Assembly: GCA_028274465.1 (NCBI GenBank)
Contig: CM051457.1
Location: 58,017,550-58,081,549, forward strand
Length of the DNA stretch: 64,000 bases
Source: Plantago ovata
Lineage: Eukaryota > Streptophyta > Magnoliopsida > Lamiales > Plantaginaceae
Direction of reading: 5' to 3'
Position 1 is the first letter of the stretch. Every line of letters starts with the position of its first letter. Position numbers and translations under genes: made by a program. Under the pieces are notes generated by a model. It did no database searches. It was given only the letters and a program-made list of their open reading frames with translations, and was not told the DNA's origin. Of the stretch, positions 43,297 to 55,889 are shown piece by piece.

Positions 43297-44675
43297 GTAG
43301 CCAGCAGTAGCACAACGAAAAATGTATCACAAAGACTCACATGACTCACAAATGACCTCCCCAAACCTATTCAAAAGAATAGGTTGGAGAACATACTTTA
43401 CGAAAAAAGAAAAACAGACTCACAACACTCAAAATCAAAAAACAAGCCATAACAATAGCATAACCCCCTCCCCAACCCTATTCGAAAGAATAGGTTTCAA
43501 ACAAAGGATCACACAATCTCACACTACCTCCTTCCTAGGCATTTAGCAATCTCAAAGCAAGGTGAAGACTTGTTGCCTCTTAGGTACATAATTACACGGG
43601 AAAACAACCACAAGACTCTAACATGCATCATCCTATTATAAAGGCCTTCGTGAACCGCAATAGAGAAAACACCACTAAGTGATGTCGAGACTACCAAGCT
43701 TAACTAAGTGCATATATAAATGTGACAAGCCAAGTGAGAAAAACCTCAAACAAATTTATAGAGATGAAACGCATGGTCAAAGGTCATAACTAGTTAATCT
43801 ACCCAATAAAAATGTTCAAAAAATTTGACAATAAACTCCACATAAAAACATGCAAAACTATACTAGGATGAATCTAGTGTATGCAACTAAATACTAAGAA
43901 AGCGATAAACGTGCAAATGCAAATGCAAACAAAATACAAGATACCATACTCAACATGCAAAAAGCCAAACAATAATAACATCATGGTTCACATCCCGGCC
44001 CCCCTCATGAAACTCAAGCTAGTCCCTAGCAAAAGAGAATGAGGAAATAAAAAGCGATACTAAATGTTACCGAATGGTTTGGCCTCGGTCGGCTGAGTAT
44101 ACAAGAATGGACTTGCGATTCAAGAGTACCTCCCCACGGTGGGTGCCATTCTCTTGGTGCGATGTAGCAAAGAGACCTAGGAAGCTTCATTGATCTCACC
44201 ATGGTGAATGGACGGGTTTGCTTTGCAGGAATATCCGCTAAAGACTTTATCAAAAGGGGAACATTAACTTCGACTTCAGCGAGATGCTTGTTTAGTGGTG
44301 ACTCCTGTGTATCCTGCTTGTCCAGCTTGATCCTACCATGGATTGGCATATGAGGTTTCGAGGGCGCATATGGGTTAGACGACTTATGAAGTACCTCTGT
44401 AATATCGCCCGTGTCCCCCTCTTCCTCAGCATTGACTACGTCTCCTTTAGGTGTTTGAGATGTATCGTCTTGCACTTGAGACTCTATCGAGTTTGACCAA
44501 CTTCTTGTTCCTTTCTCGCTCCTCGGAGGAGTAGATTCACTTCTTCGTACTCAGGAGCCTCAGTAGTAACGGTAGGAAGTGGCTTGGGATTGATGCAAAC
44601 ATCTTCAGGTGTCAAAACAGGGGAGTTGGGATCCCCCCAGCTCACTGGTCAGGGGACTTGGCAACGGCAACAATT
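42586..44675 (-). other. Internal region of D (non-coding apart from a remnant)
   Basis: Begins with the purine tract, then the same 1.5-kb non-coding block as C and 45876-47367, including a run of more than 30 T (about 43266-43295). On the minus strand 44475-44026 encodes a remnant (PSKPHMPIHGRI, EVNVPLLIKSLADIPA) resembling the Athila gag-pol linker. A degenerate primer-site sequence is at about 44653-44673 next to LTR D2. Confidence 0.7.
44026..44475 (-). pseudogene. Athila gag-pol linker remnant in D
   Basis: 149-residue frame; the stretch HLAEVEVNVPLLIKSLADIPA recalls the conserved VNVPLL...IP segment upstream of Athila protease. No gag, protease or RT accompanies it. The last 60 residues fit no family I know. 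Confidence 0.35.
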
Positions 44676-45875
44676 TGATGAACGAGATTGTCAGACACAA
44701 TTAATCAAATAAATTTGTTTTAGCCAAAGGCAATTCACAACTACAACGAAAACCAAGGCACGTAGTGTAGAAGTAAAATAATCTCGAGTGTCGATCTCTA
44801 AGGACTATAACTAGCTCTATCAAATTTAACTTAAACTATAAATCAGACATCAAGCAAAGTACAGATTTTATCAATATGATGGAAGTCAGTGATAGTATGG
44901 TCATTCGAAGCAACGGGTAATAATCATGCATGAAGTACTTGAAGTTTGTATAGAGATCTATGATCATGAATTGTCCTACGTGTTCCTTTCAATTCAACAC
45001 TACGAAGATAGATGGCTTAGATAGATCAAAGAAATAAAACAACAAATCAAGTCTTAAACGTGCGAAGCCACTCATGCATAACCAAGAACCCTAGCTAAGA
45101 AATCACATACTATCACCAACGATAGATTTAGCTACTCATATTGCAATCAACAAGAATCAAAGCAAGATTGAATGAAAACATTTTGAATGAAATAAATAAA
45201 AGCAGAAAAATCGTGAGATACAAGTTACCAACGAAGGTTGTCAATCTCCGATGAATTGCTAACTCACAAGCAAGAATCGGAAATCAAAGATGTCCAATCT
45301 CTATGCTAAAGCTTCCAAATCAATAAGAAAAAGTGTCTTCTATGCTAATAATTTCCAGAACAGGCTCTGGAGAATTTGTCTCTCCAAATAATGTGAAAAG
45401 GTCTAAAAAACGTAGAAAAATAGGCAAACTATATATAATGTTCGGAAACCCACCGGGCGAACCGCCCCAGGTGCGGGGCGATTCGCCTGGTGCGGGACGA
45501 TTCGTCCCACGTCCCAGGCGGTTCACCTGGGACATCCAGATCGGCGAGAGCGAGATTTTCGGTCTTCTTTTCCTTTTCGGACTCGGATTTTGCCTTCTAG
45601 TGACCTTTAAGCCTTGAAACTCGTCCCCTAGGCCTCAAATCTCAGCCGAAACCTTCTAGATACACCACGAATGTCCTCGAAACACCAAAACTTCGTCCTC
45701 TTCATCAATATTGCCCATAAACATACGTTTTTAACCTAAAACCTCAAAAATGCAAAGAAAAGGAAAACGTGACACTATTCTAATAAAATGTACTAAAATA
45801 TAAGTTAAATTAACCTAGAGGATAGATAAATTGGTGAAAAAGACTCGAATTAAAGTGTAAAATACACGTTCATCA
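44676..45875 (-). repeat. LTR D2
   Basis: 1,200 bp, same ends as D1, TATA box 45429-45437, palindrome array 45450-45533. Primer-site-like sequence on its left shows that it is the 5' LTR of the unit 41382-45875. Confidence 0.92.
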
Positions 45876-47367
45876 AACTCCCCAAACCGAACCTTTGCTT
45901 GTCCTCAAGCAACTAAGCTAGACTCTAATGCAAAAACCAATGCAACACACAAAATGGTGTCTCATGCCAAATGAAATGAACTAATCTATTGAGTCTATCA
46001 AAAACTTATGAACAATGACCATACTAATCATAACATGGATATTGGTTGAAGAATGCCTCGATTGACTCATACACATTCACATATGCACTATGTTAAACAA
46101 GATAGTCTCTCGTAACATTCTCTACCTGGACCTAGTCAGTGACGACGTAATGAAACATGTTAAATTATGAATGGTTGTCCCGTGCCTATGAAACTGAGGA
46201 CTTACTGTTGTTCACCAAGTTAAGACTTTCCCTCAAAGAGGTCGAACCAATACTGGCTCTCATCAAACGAAGGAGGGTTCCCTAAAAGTTCACACTCCCC
46301 TATTCTACCCATCTCTCAAGCAAAGTCATAAACTAATTAATCACCACTTCCTGAATGGCAGGACGAGGGTGGTCTAGAACAGATGACACTCAAACAAACA
46401 AAAGACACACTTACAACTCGATTACGAACATTACAAGAATTGAAAAACGAGACAGACACTTTGCTAAACTGCTTCTTGGCTTTCTTTGGACCCTTCTTTG
46501 CTTTTTGGGGTCTTTTTGCTATTTTTTTGCTTTTCCAGATTTCTGGAAATTTTTCGAATTTTTTTTTCTTGTAGCCAGCAGTAGCACAACGTAAAATGAA
46601 TTACAAAGACTCACATGACTCACAAATGACCTCCCCAAACCTATTCGAAAGAATAGGTTGGAGAACAAACTTTACGAAAAAGAAAAACAGACTCACAACA
46701 CTCAAAATCGAAAAACAAGCCATAACGATAGCATAACCCCCTCCCCAAACCTATTCGAAAGAATAGGTTTCAAACAAAGGATCACACAATCTCACACTAC
46801 CTCCTTCCTAAGCATTTAGCAATCTCAAAGCAAGGTGAGGACTTGTTGCCTCTTACGTACATAATTACACGGGAAAACAACCACAAGACTCTAACATGCA
46901 TCATCGTATTATAAAGGCCTTCGTGAACCGCAGTAGAGAAAACACCACTAAGTGATGTCGAGACTACCAAGCTTAACTAAGTGCATATATAAATGTGACA
47001 AGCCAAGCGAGAAAAACCTCAAACAAATTCATAGAGATGAAACGCATGGTCAAAGGTCATAACTAGTTAATCTACCCAATAAAAAAGTTCAAAAAATTTG
47101 GCAATAAACTCCACATAAAAACATGCAAAACTATACTAGGATGAATCTAGTGTATGCAACTAAATACTAAGAAAGCGATAAACGTGCAAATGTAAATGCA
47201 AACAAAATACAAGATACCATACTCAACATGCAAAAGCCAAACAATAATAACATCATGGTTCACATCCCGTCCCCCCTCATGAAACTCAAGCTAGTCCCTA
47301 GCAAAAGAGAATGAGGAAATAAAAAGCGATACTAAATGTTACCGAATGGTTTGGCCTCGGTCGGCTG
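45876..47367 (-). mobile_element. Second, partial internal copy of D
   Basis: Repeats 42586-44095 almost base for base, with a shorter T run, then ends at the copia junction. Evidence for unequal recombination between D copies. Confidence 0.88.
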
Positions 47368-49014
47368 AAACTTCCTCCAGTGACAAGCCTTATGATGGAA
47401 GACATCAGTGAACTTGATGTTGGCTTATCAGAAAGGGAAGACCCTATGACTTACGCTGAGGAAATGAATGACATTGACTCAGAGAGATGGCAAGAATCCA
47501 TGGAATTGGAAATAGACTCCATGTACCATAATCAAGTTTGGAACTTGGTTGATTTGCCCCAAGGCGTTAAGCCAATTGGATGCAAATGGGGTCTTTAAGA
47601 GAAAGACCGATGCTGAAGGCAAGGTACAAACGCACAAGGCAAGACTTGTGGCTAAGGGTTATACCCAAAGGTATGACATCGATTACGATGAAACCTTTTT
47701 GCCAGTGGCGAAACTGAAGTCTATTCGAATTCTGCTTGCAATAGCTGCATATTATGATTATGAAATCTGGAAGATGGATGTCAAGACTGCTTTCCTCAAT
47801 GGAAATCCTGAGGAAGAAGTCTATATGGCACAACCAGAAGGTTTTAAGAGTAAAACCAAACCATCTGTTGTTTGCAAGCTACAAAGATCCATTTATGGAT
47901 TGAAGCAAGCCTCAAGGAGCTGAAATATCCGTTTTGATGAAGCCGTAAAATCGTTTGACTTCATCAGAAGTGCGGAAGATCCCTGTGTCTATAGTAGACA
48001 CAGCGACACTGGGGTAGTTTTCATGATTATCTATGTTGATGACATTTTGATCATGGGAAACAATGTCTCTATGTTAGAATAGACAAAAGTTTGGTTATCG
48101 AGTTCTTTTTCCATGAAGGACTTGGGAGAAGCTAATTACATCTTTGGTATTAAGATCTATAGAGATAGATCGCAAAGGATGTTAGGATTGACATAATCCA
48201 CCTATATCGACAAAGTGCTTAAGCGATTTGCGATGGATGGTTCTAAGAGAGGTTTTCTCCCAGCTAGACACGGTGTGTTGCTGTGAGTTAAGGATGCTTC
48301 TAAAACTGAGGAAGAGAGAAAGACCATGAGCCGAATACCCTATGCCTCCGCGTTAGGATCCATCATGTATGCAATGAATTGCTCAAGGCCAGATGTGGCG
48401 TATGCGCTTAGTGTCACTTCTCGACACCAACAAAATCCAGGTATGTCTCACTGGACAGTTGTAAAGAACATACTGAAGTACCTACGAAGGACAAAAGATA
48501 TGTTCTTAGTGTTTGTTGGAAAACTAGAATTGAGAATGACTGGTTATGTCGATGTCGGCTTCGAATCAGATCCTGATGACTTCAAGTCACAAACAGGATA
48601 TGTATTTACACTCAACGGAGGAGTTGTCTGCTGGAAGAGTTCAAAGCAAGCCACGATTGCTGACTCAGCCATAGAAGCCGAGTACATTTCTGCCTCAGAA
48701 GCATCGAAAGAAGCTATCTGGTCAGAGTTCTTGAGGAATTGAGGGTTGTTCCTGCTCCTAGTCCAATAACCATTTATTGTGACAATACGGGCGCCGTCGC
48801 GCAAGCCAAGGAGCCTAGATCTACAAACAAGAACAAACATGTACTTAGAAAATATCACGTTATTCGTGAAATTAATGATAGAGGAGAAGTTAGTATAGAA
48901 CGTGTCTCTACCACGGACAACGTGGCAGATCCTTTCACAAAAGTCTTAACCGTGGAGGTTCATTTAAGACACTATGCTAATTTAGGGATTAAGCATAAAG
49001 GTGGATGGATCTAG
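47368..49014 (+). pseudogene. RT and RNase H of copia I
   Basis: Pieces at 47380-47598, 47590-47923, 47924-48300, 48326-48742 and 48739-49014. Motifs: YAEEMNDIDSERWQESM, KARLVAKGYTQ, DYDETF.PVAKLKSIR, MDVKTAFLNG, KLQRSIYGLKQASRS, then YVDDILIMG, and RNase H motifs SRIPYASALGSIMYAM, SRPDVAYAL, SKQATIADS, EAEYIS. It ends with STTDNVADPFTK, the usual C-terminus. Stops at 47921-47923 (a Trp position), 48078, 48196 and 48284 and frame changes near 47590 and 48740 make it non-functional. Confidence 0.9.
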
Positions 49015-49015
49015 T

Positions 49016-49028
49016 CCAAGTGGGAGAT
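49016..49028 (+). promoter_or_regulatory. Polypurine tract of copia I
   Basis: CCAAGTGGGAGAT immediately before the 3' LTR; CAAGTGGGAGATTG is a very common copia form. Confidence 0.85.
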
Positions 49029-51726
49029 TGATAGTATGTATGTCATAGAGACAACCTTTATTAAGGGCAAATGTACTATTACACAGTCAACGTAATATAG
49101 AAGGATATGTTTGTTTATCCATGTTTATGTTCACATAACGTATTTATATATTACATCAGGCATACAACATGTCATATCTTTATCTGGTTGGTCTGTATAG
49201 ATATCAAACATGTCCCCTGTGGATAGATGACTGATCACATAACTAGTGAGAACTATGTGAAATATCATCTATCCCAAACTCTCCCTAGTCGAAGCTCATC
49301 TCAGATGTAGGGGTCTGAATGAGGCAATCGAGACTAGTATGCGTGGAGGTTATACTTGTTGGACCAAGTGTGTGTCGATCCCACGACCACGGAACGGATC
49401 GTTAGACGAATCCATGATGTTACCATAACTGCGCATTGTTGTTCGAGGAGGATTCCGAACAATGGACGAACCCACTGGATACTCCCATCGATGTGTAATC
49501 TACACTGAAGTGTCTATGGGAACCGGAATTGTCGAAGTGATGTCATTCGTCCATAGACTCACCGGGACTTTATCATCACATTTGTTGCCCCATGTCTTTG
49601 GGAGGGGATCAAACGCGCGCTCTGAATAAGCAGCGTGATACGGCCCTTTCTGGGATCATGGCCATATTACAAATGTGGATGATCAGTGTTCTTGTGAGGA
49701 TTCATCTCTCATGTGTAGCATTGGAGAGAACTGCTCAAGTCGTTCATAGTTGTGTTGGTAAAACCGCTGGCCAGCGTATGGATATATTTATGAATGGTCA
49801 TAAGATATATCGCATTAACCAAGCAGCTCACTGAAGGCACCATGAGTGTATTATTGGGATTAGGCCTGTCAATGGGCATGGACCGCCCAGGCCCATGCCC
49901 AAACAATTAAAATATCCGCTACTGTAGCAGACCGGTTGCGGTCCCGGTTTTTGTATCCGCAACCGGTCACTAACCGGCCATGTCTGCCCGCAACCGAACT
50001 AGACCGGATAACCGATCCGGTTCGGTTGCGGTTTTTTTCCCCTTCCAGATTAAATTACATGGATGACGTTTAAGTGACTTGAGGGCTGCTAACATTGTTG
50101 TTCTATTTGGCTAATGATAGTCATACAGAGCCATCCATGGGAAATTCAACATGAAAATTCCCAAATTCCCAAATTCCCATCCATAGCCACTCATCACTCA
50201 TGTATATCTTTTTTCAAACCCAAATTCAAAACACAAAATACAAAATTCACAGTAGATCCATTCACCTTCGATGTGAATCATCCACAATCCATTACCACCA
50301 ACCCAGACCTCTCTGAGACGAACTTGGTCAAAAGGATAAAATGGTAGGAAATCCCTGGTAGGCCTCTCGAGAGCTCCTGCTCAAGAGATCCGATTTCGAA
50401 AGAAGGAGACCCGAGCTTCAATTTGTGCGGATCCGGTTCCGGTTTCGGGTTTACAACTTGTGGTCCGGTTACGGGTTTTAGGCCCAAAGGGAAACTCATG
50501 GTATGGGCTTTGAACGGATTGGACCCGTTGACAGGCCTAATTGGGATAGACACATCATCGATCCTAGATGCATTCGAGTCAGTCAAATGAAAGGACCTTA
50601 CCATCTCCGCATTGAGTGCAACAGGCTTCTACAATGAAAGGGTAGCTTTGAGAAACCTCTCAAACGTCCTCATGTATTAATATTGCAAATGGGACCGTCT
50701 AGGAATCCCATGATGCCTACTGATGTCACTAGCTTAATACACTGAGCCCCTATGGGTCACACTATGTGGTGATTCAACTTATCCGCATGACCATAGAGAT
50801 GGGATTATAATTGATCGACATTAATTATAATTATATGTGGCACAATTAATATCTTGGGATTATTAATTGAATTAATTGTATTTATGAAAATACAATTAAA
50901 GATTATATTTTGAAAATATAATAGAGGATGAAATTAAAATGATATATTAAATAAATATTAATATATGCACATGAAAAATCTAATAGAGTTAGAATTGTCT
51001 TAGACTTGCATGTAGGTCCCAAAAGTGGGACCCACATACTCCCTCCATAGGCGCGGCCGAATGGGTGAAGGAGGAAGGAGTTTGACTCCTTCCTCCATTC
51101 AAACTTAAGGGGCAAGTTTTCCTAATTGAGTTATGATTTAATTAGGGAATGAACCTTGACAGAAAGGTTTACTTGTACAATAAGAATTAAAATTCTTATT
51201 CCTTTTTGGAGTCTTAAAGAATGTTCTTTAGACTTCTATTGACTACTATATAAGTAAATGGTCAGAGAGCTTTTATGATATGCATTATTATTCACTCTTC
51301 TATTCTCTCAAGAAAAAGCTCTCTCCCTCCTACCTCTAGCCACTGCCGCCGCTGCCCCTCTCTCTCTGGTCAATCGAGTTTGACTCGGGAATATCCTAGC
51401 ATTCTCTCGATAAGCTGTTCGTCCGTGGATACCAAGGTTGAGGTTCGCAGGAGCTGGAAACTAACATTTATTGTCTTGCAGATATTTAGGAAAGCATATT
51501 AGATATCATCGACTTCAACGAAGGAGAAGATACACCGGACTATTACGAAGATCATGTCGATTGGGCTATCGATTATGTTTTAATTCTTCTTTTTGGAGTA
51601 TTGTAAGTCTTCTAACTGATGTGTTTCAATATACGTTATATGCATGATCAATTAGTATGCATGTTAAGAAAATTTTAAAATTCCGTTGCACTACCCTACG
51701 GGTAATTCTGACCGTATTTTCTTTCA
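49029..51726 (+). repeat. 3' LTR of copia I
   Basis: TGATAGTATG...TTCTTTCA, about 2.0 kb after subtraction of the hAT MITE. Diverged clearly from the G LTRs. TATA box 51246-51253. Confidence 0.9.
49861..50539. mobile_element. Non-autonomous hAT element (MITE) in the I LTR
   Basis: 679 bp with 16-bp inverted ends TAGGCCTGTCAATGGG / TAGGCCTGTCAACGGG (one mismatch) and a perfect 8-bp duplication ATTGGGAT (49853-49860, 50540-50547). Both ends are rich in ACCGG/CCGGT motifs. No transposase. The 8-bp duplication and ends indicate hAT. Confidence 0.95.
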
Positions 51727-52610
51727 ATTGAGACTTTAGCATTCGAATTTTGGAGAGCTCCTAGCCCCAATTTTCACCCTAGAACTCAGATCTACATTGT
51801 AATTCACATTGGATTGAATATTTTTTCCATAGAATTGCATGCTATTTTCATCTACGGAGAGGTTTTTCATCAATTCACCAAATAGTGGCAGCTTTGGTGG
51901 TAACTTGTATCAATCTCTTGTCTAGTAGTTTGATCAAATGTCTTCGTGTAACAATTCATATGATATGATGTTTTCATTATTGAATATGAGTAGCTAAATC
52001 CTTTGTGTTGGTCGTAGAATGTAGAATTTACATGTGTTGGATTATGTTTATGCTTACATGAGATTGTGATTCAATCTTGCTGCAAATTGCTTCATATGGT
52101 TCATAGTTGCCTATAAAATATATTCGAATAGAGATGTGACAACCTCGTGGTTAATGAAAGCTATAGGATTGTATGTTCGTGATTTGCAGCATGCTAGATA
52201 AATGGTGTTAGTGACAAGCACCTCTAAAGTATTGATAGTAATCTTTTATGATGTGTGTCTTGAAAGTTACCTAGACGGTTGCTTAGCAGACTTAGTCGAA
52301 GGTTTTACGCACTGAACTTATGAGCATATTCGTAATCCATACATGTTAATTCGATTTCTACCACCAACCGTTCTCCATCTTTGATTACAAAAAGTTTGAT
52401 TCTAGTTTGCTTTTGTCTAAAACCATTTTCAAAACAAACTTCAACTCGTTGACTGAAATCGCATTCGAAAACCTCAAACAAAGCCACGTTATGTCCCGAG
52501 AGAACGACACTCGAGGAAAACTTGCCATTGCACTCTGATTTGTGTAGTGATAAGTGTTCTTTGGCTTTTAAACAAATTTAATTGGTGAAAAAACGACCCA
52601 TCATTCTTTA
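51727..52610 (+). mobile_element. Decayed Athila-like LTR
   Basis: Several blocks match C and D LTRs in the sense direction and in order: GATGTTTTCATTATTGAAT followed by ATGAGTAGCTAAA, later AACGACACTCGAGG, and TTTGGCTTTTAAACAAATTTA near the end. Boundaries and duplication are not clear. Frames in it (such as 52487-52305) are not recognisable proteins. Confidence 0.55.
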
Positions 52611-52928
52611 CATTAGATAGACAGAAATGGTGGACTTATTTTGTTGCCACAAATGTGTAAACCTATCGTAGGTTACTACATTCTTCGAGTTTTTATTATC
52701 TTATCTAAGCACTTACTTCATTTTCGGGTGTCGTACCCTCCTTTCCTGGTGGCTGCTTGGCAGGCCTCTACTCCAATTCCCTGGGGTAGAAACTTCTGAA
52801 TCTGCATTTCTTTTCAATTGCCAGTCTCGGCATCGACATGGATTTGAGAGACATGGAATAACATGCTCATGATTCCTTTCTGTTTCCGATTTCTTCTCCA
52901 GTTCCACTAAGTGTTGGGAACTTGACTC

Positions 52929-53852
52929 TAAAGGTGAACGTGGGCGGGTCTAGGCGGGTTTCCAGCAAAGACTAAGCCGACCCACCGTATGCAGGTGAAT
53001 TTATTTACAAACCGTAGCGGGTGAGAAAAACACTCAAACCGTCGCTGGTGGGTTACAAAAATGCATGGGCGTATAGCAGGCGAAAGGTTGGTGGTTAATA
53101 ATATCCAAACTCAATAGAAATTACACTCGATTAACAAACAAACTAGAAGTAACGAAGTTCAAAATGCAAACGAACCGATACAAAATCCATTAATGGTACA
53201 TGTCCAAAATGAAAATAAATTTTATATATAGAGATTATAATAGTCTTTTTTTTTAAACAACCAAATTTATATTATAATAAAAATAGCTCGAAGTGAAGTA
53301 CAAAGAAAGGGACGAAGCCGGGGCAACCTAACAAGCGAACACAGAAACATCACTTGAAAATGTGCCCGGATCAACTTAATTGCAAACCAACAATTGAAAC
53401 AAAAAAAAAACTATTTCACAATAAAAAAAGTGTCCAGTAGCTTCCAAGCCGAGTGAAAAAATGGAGCAACCAATTTAGACCCCCAGAAGAAAATTAGAGG
53501 ATGACGGTTGGAGTACTTATTTAATCTAGTTTCCAACTTTACAGCTTTGTAGTTTACATATTATATAATCTTATTATTAAATAGTTTTAAATATTAAAAA
53601 AAATTAAATACTATGGGTAATTTATTATTAAGTAGTAATAAATATATATAAAAACAATTATATACTATGGCGGGTTGGGACGGGTGGGTAATGGCGGTTT
53701 GCAACCGTCAAGTCGCCACCCACCCAACCGTCGCGGGTGAAACATTTTTTCATCCGTGGACGGGTATAACACGAAGTAAGCCGTCGCGAACGGGTTAGAG
53801 GCGGGAGGTTTGTGCGGGTAGGTCGGGCGGGTGGCTTTTATGCTCAGCCCTA
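52929..53852. mobile_element. Element M: non-autonomous hAT transposon
   Basis: 924 bp with a perfect 8-bp duplication CTTGACTC (52921-52928, 53853-53860) and imperfect inverted ends TAAAGGTGAACGT / TAGGGCTGAGCAT. Subterminal regions are rich in GGCGGGT and ACCCGCC motifs at both ends; the centre is AT-rich. No transposase frame. Confidence 0.93.
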
Positions 53853-54347
53853 CTTGACTCTATTGTGGAGTGTAGACGATACCGCGTTGAAGACTCTGAG
53901 AGCTGGTCTTCCCAAGATTACAATGTATTCAAAGTCGATATCCACCATAATGAACCTGATTGTTCGTTTGATCCTATTTGGATACTTTCCCATGGAAATA
54001 GACAGATCAATAGTCCCTATTGTCTCGATCTCCTTTCCTCCAAAGCCCACAAGAGAACTAGCTTCTCTCACAATTTTGCAGGTGTCTGTTTTCATCTGCT
54101 CCAGAGCACTTAGCAAGAACACATTCGACGAGCTTCCCGTGTCTACTAGGACCCTTTTGACTCTGGAGGATCCTTTATCCAGTTCTAGCACCAGTGCAAA
54201 ATCCGGTTCCTCGAACCATGGTGAAGCCAAAGCTATTTTGTGGTACTTAGCTGTCGTCAAAGGACAGTGTGTTCCTTCCCTTGGCCTCCGGATCTTCGTA
54301 CCTAGAACCGGCCATTCATACGTGGAACATAGTACTGGGCCTTTCAA
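53853..54347 (-). pseudogene. Tat-type retropepsin of element N
   Basis: 165-residue frame: VKRVLVDTGSSSNVFLLSAL is the catalytic segment (DTGSS), followed by SSLVGFGGKEIETIGTIDL and FEYIVILGRPALRVFNAVSS, all typical of Tat-lineage gypsy proteases. The reading frame is then cut by hAT M, which begins 8 bases after the last codons. Confidence 0.88.
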
Positions 54348-54519
54348 CGTCGCACGATCCGCCTGCTGGTCCTCCTGAGATCATATATATGGTTCCCTGT
54401 CGAGAGTTTGAGACTGAATTATTTCTCCTGTTTGCTTATAGCTCCCCTGGATGTCTCTCTATGGTTGGCGGAACCCATCTTCTGCGTCTTACCGGTGCGG
54501 GCCTTGTTTCTCTTCCTCC

Positions 54520-55889
54520 ACTATAACTCCTCCAATTCTAGCTGGAACGCTCGGGAATTGGTACTTGAATAAACTCGTGTAGATAGCCATTTTTTTAATA
54601 GGACCTCGATCTCAGTGCTCAGCTCGACGCAATCTTCAGTATCATGTCCCCACAAATCATGGAAGTAGCAATAATATCCAGGCTCGTCCTTGAGTTCTCC
54701 CCCATTGCATCGGTTGGCCACTTGACCTTGAGATTTCTCCTTTCTATTTCCTTGAGGATTTCTACCTTCCAACAACATAATGGAGTGTACTCTTGGGACC
54801 GTGTTGGATAAGGCCTATCCGAGGTTCTCCTCATGACATTTCTCGGCCTCCTTCTTTCATGTGAGGCTTTCCTTGGCCTCTGAATAGCATGCTCCGTAGC
54901 TGTCCTTTCCATGGACGCTATTCTTTCCAAATTTGGCGATTTATCCATTCTGCAGTATCGATCTACTTCTCGTCTCCTTCTGGCTCTTTCCGTAATCTAG
55001 TATGCTTTGAGGATTCCATTGTAGTATTCCTCAGACTGCACGTCTTGTTGGTGGTCTATGATCCATTACATCAAGTGGGTGTTGATCATATTTCTTTGCA
55101 CAAATACCTCAGTCGATATATCAATTGTGATCTTCCACCAATCTTGCCACTTGGTTGAATCGTAAGCAAAATGCATGTGTGTCTTCCTCTTGGTGTTGGA
55201 CTACATCCTCTAGGCTCTTCAATGGTAAAGCGTCCTGGATTGTACCGCCGAATCGATAGATCAAGCACAATCTCATTTCTCAAAAACTCATGACCTCTTT
55301 GTTTGGCAACGTATCCCACCAGGGTAGTGCTTCCCCCATGAGAGTATTGTGGAACGCGTGCCTCCATGGAATATTTCTGCTCCTTGCTTTTTCAGCAAAT
55401 AGGTCCACGTGTTCGTTTGGATCTCCTTATCCATAGTAAGGCATCAGGACATCCTCAGCGATTGGTACCACTTGGTCCTCCGCATAGTTCGATCTTTGTG
55501 CTCGGATCGCCTCTTCTGTCCAGGACTGCACCTTGTACCTCACTGATCTGGTGGCTCAAATCCTCGCACTGTCCCAGGAGAAATTGCGGATCGTCGGTTG
55601 CCTCTCGCTGGTCTCCGCTTGTGTATCCTTCAAGATCCATATCCTCGTCATCCATAAGCTCCTCATCACTTATGACTTGGATCAAGTTCTCCTCTCGTCT
55701 AAGGTTACCATCTTCTTGATCAAAGAATCGTAAGTGCACTTTGATTGTTCTGCCATCGGGATGAGTGTTCAGGGGTGTTGGTTGGGTTCTTCCGTTGCTG
55801 GTACTTGCTTGGGCGTTGGTGAGGTATAGGTTAAAGTCAACTGGGAGTAAGGGTGGGGTTTCTTGGATCTTGTATTCTTGATTTGACAA
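54520..55889 (-). pseudogene. Tat-type gag remnant of element N
   Basis: Frames shift repeatedly. Recognisable pieces: an acidic N-terminal region 55889-55455; DPNEHVDLFAEKARSRNIPWRHAF (in two frames) and ALPWW near 55420-55280; and YCYFHDLWGHDTEDC at 54778-54521, the Tat-type CX2-H...CHC-like knuckle. Many stops. The usual Tat gag is about 400-500 residues, so most of its length is here but broken. Confidence 0.75.

Larger units (their letters stand above)
41382..47367 (-). mobile_element. Element D: Athila-like LTR array (LTR-internal-LTR-partial internal)
   Basis: Same family as C, inserted in copia I after GGCTAG. Two LTRs (41382-42585, 44676-45875), a 2.1-kb internal region between them, and a second, nearly identical internal copy (45876-47367) that stops at GGTCGGCTGA and joins copia RT sequence without a third LTR. 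The expected second target duplication is absent, so the right end was deleted together with the copia protease-integrase. Confidence 0.9.
39701..51726 (+). mobile_element. Element I: copia of the G family, 5'-truncated and split by D
   Basis: Starts within the leader repeats (no 5' LTR or primer site), then gag, the first residues of protease, the D insertion (41382-47367), RT-RNase H (47368-49014), a purine tract and the 3' LTR (49029-51726). Gag is about 85-90 percent like that of G by eye. The protease-integrase segment and start of RT that should lie at the D junction are absent. Confidence 0.9.

Noticed and set aside
49861..50539. Protein at 50278-50604 minus
   Set aside because: Spans the hAT MITE and its LTR flank; no domain, and the boundary of the frame ignores element borders.
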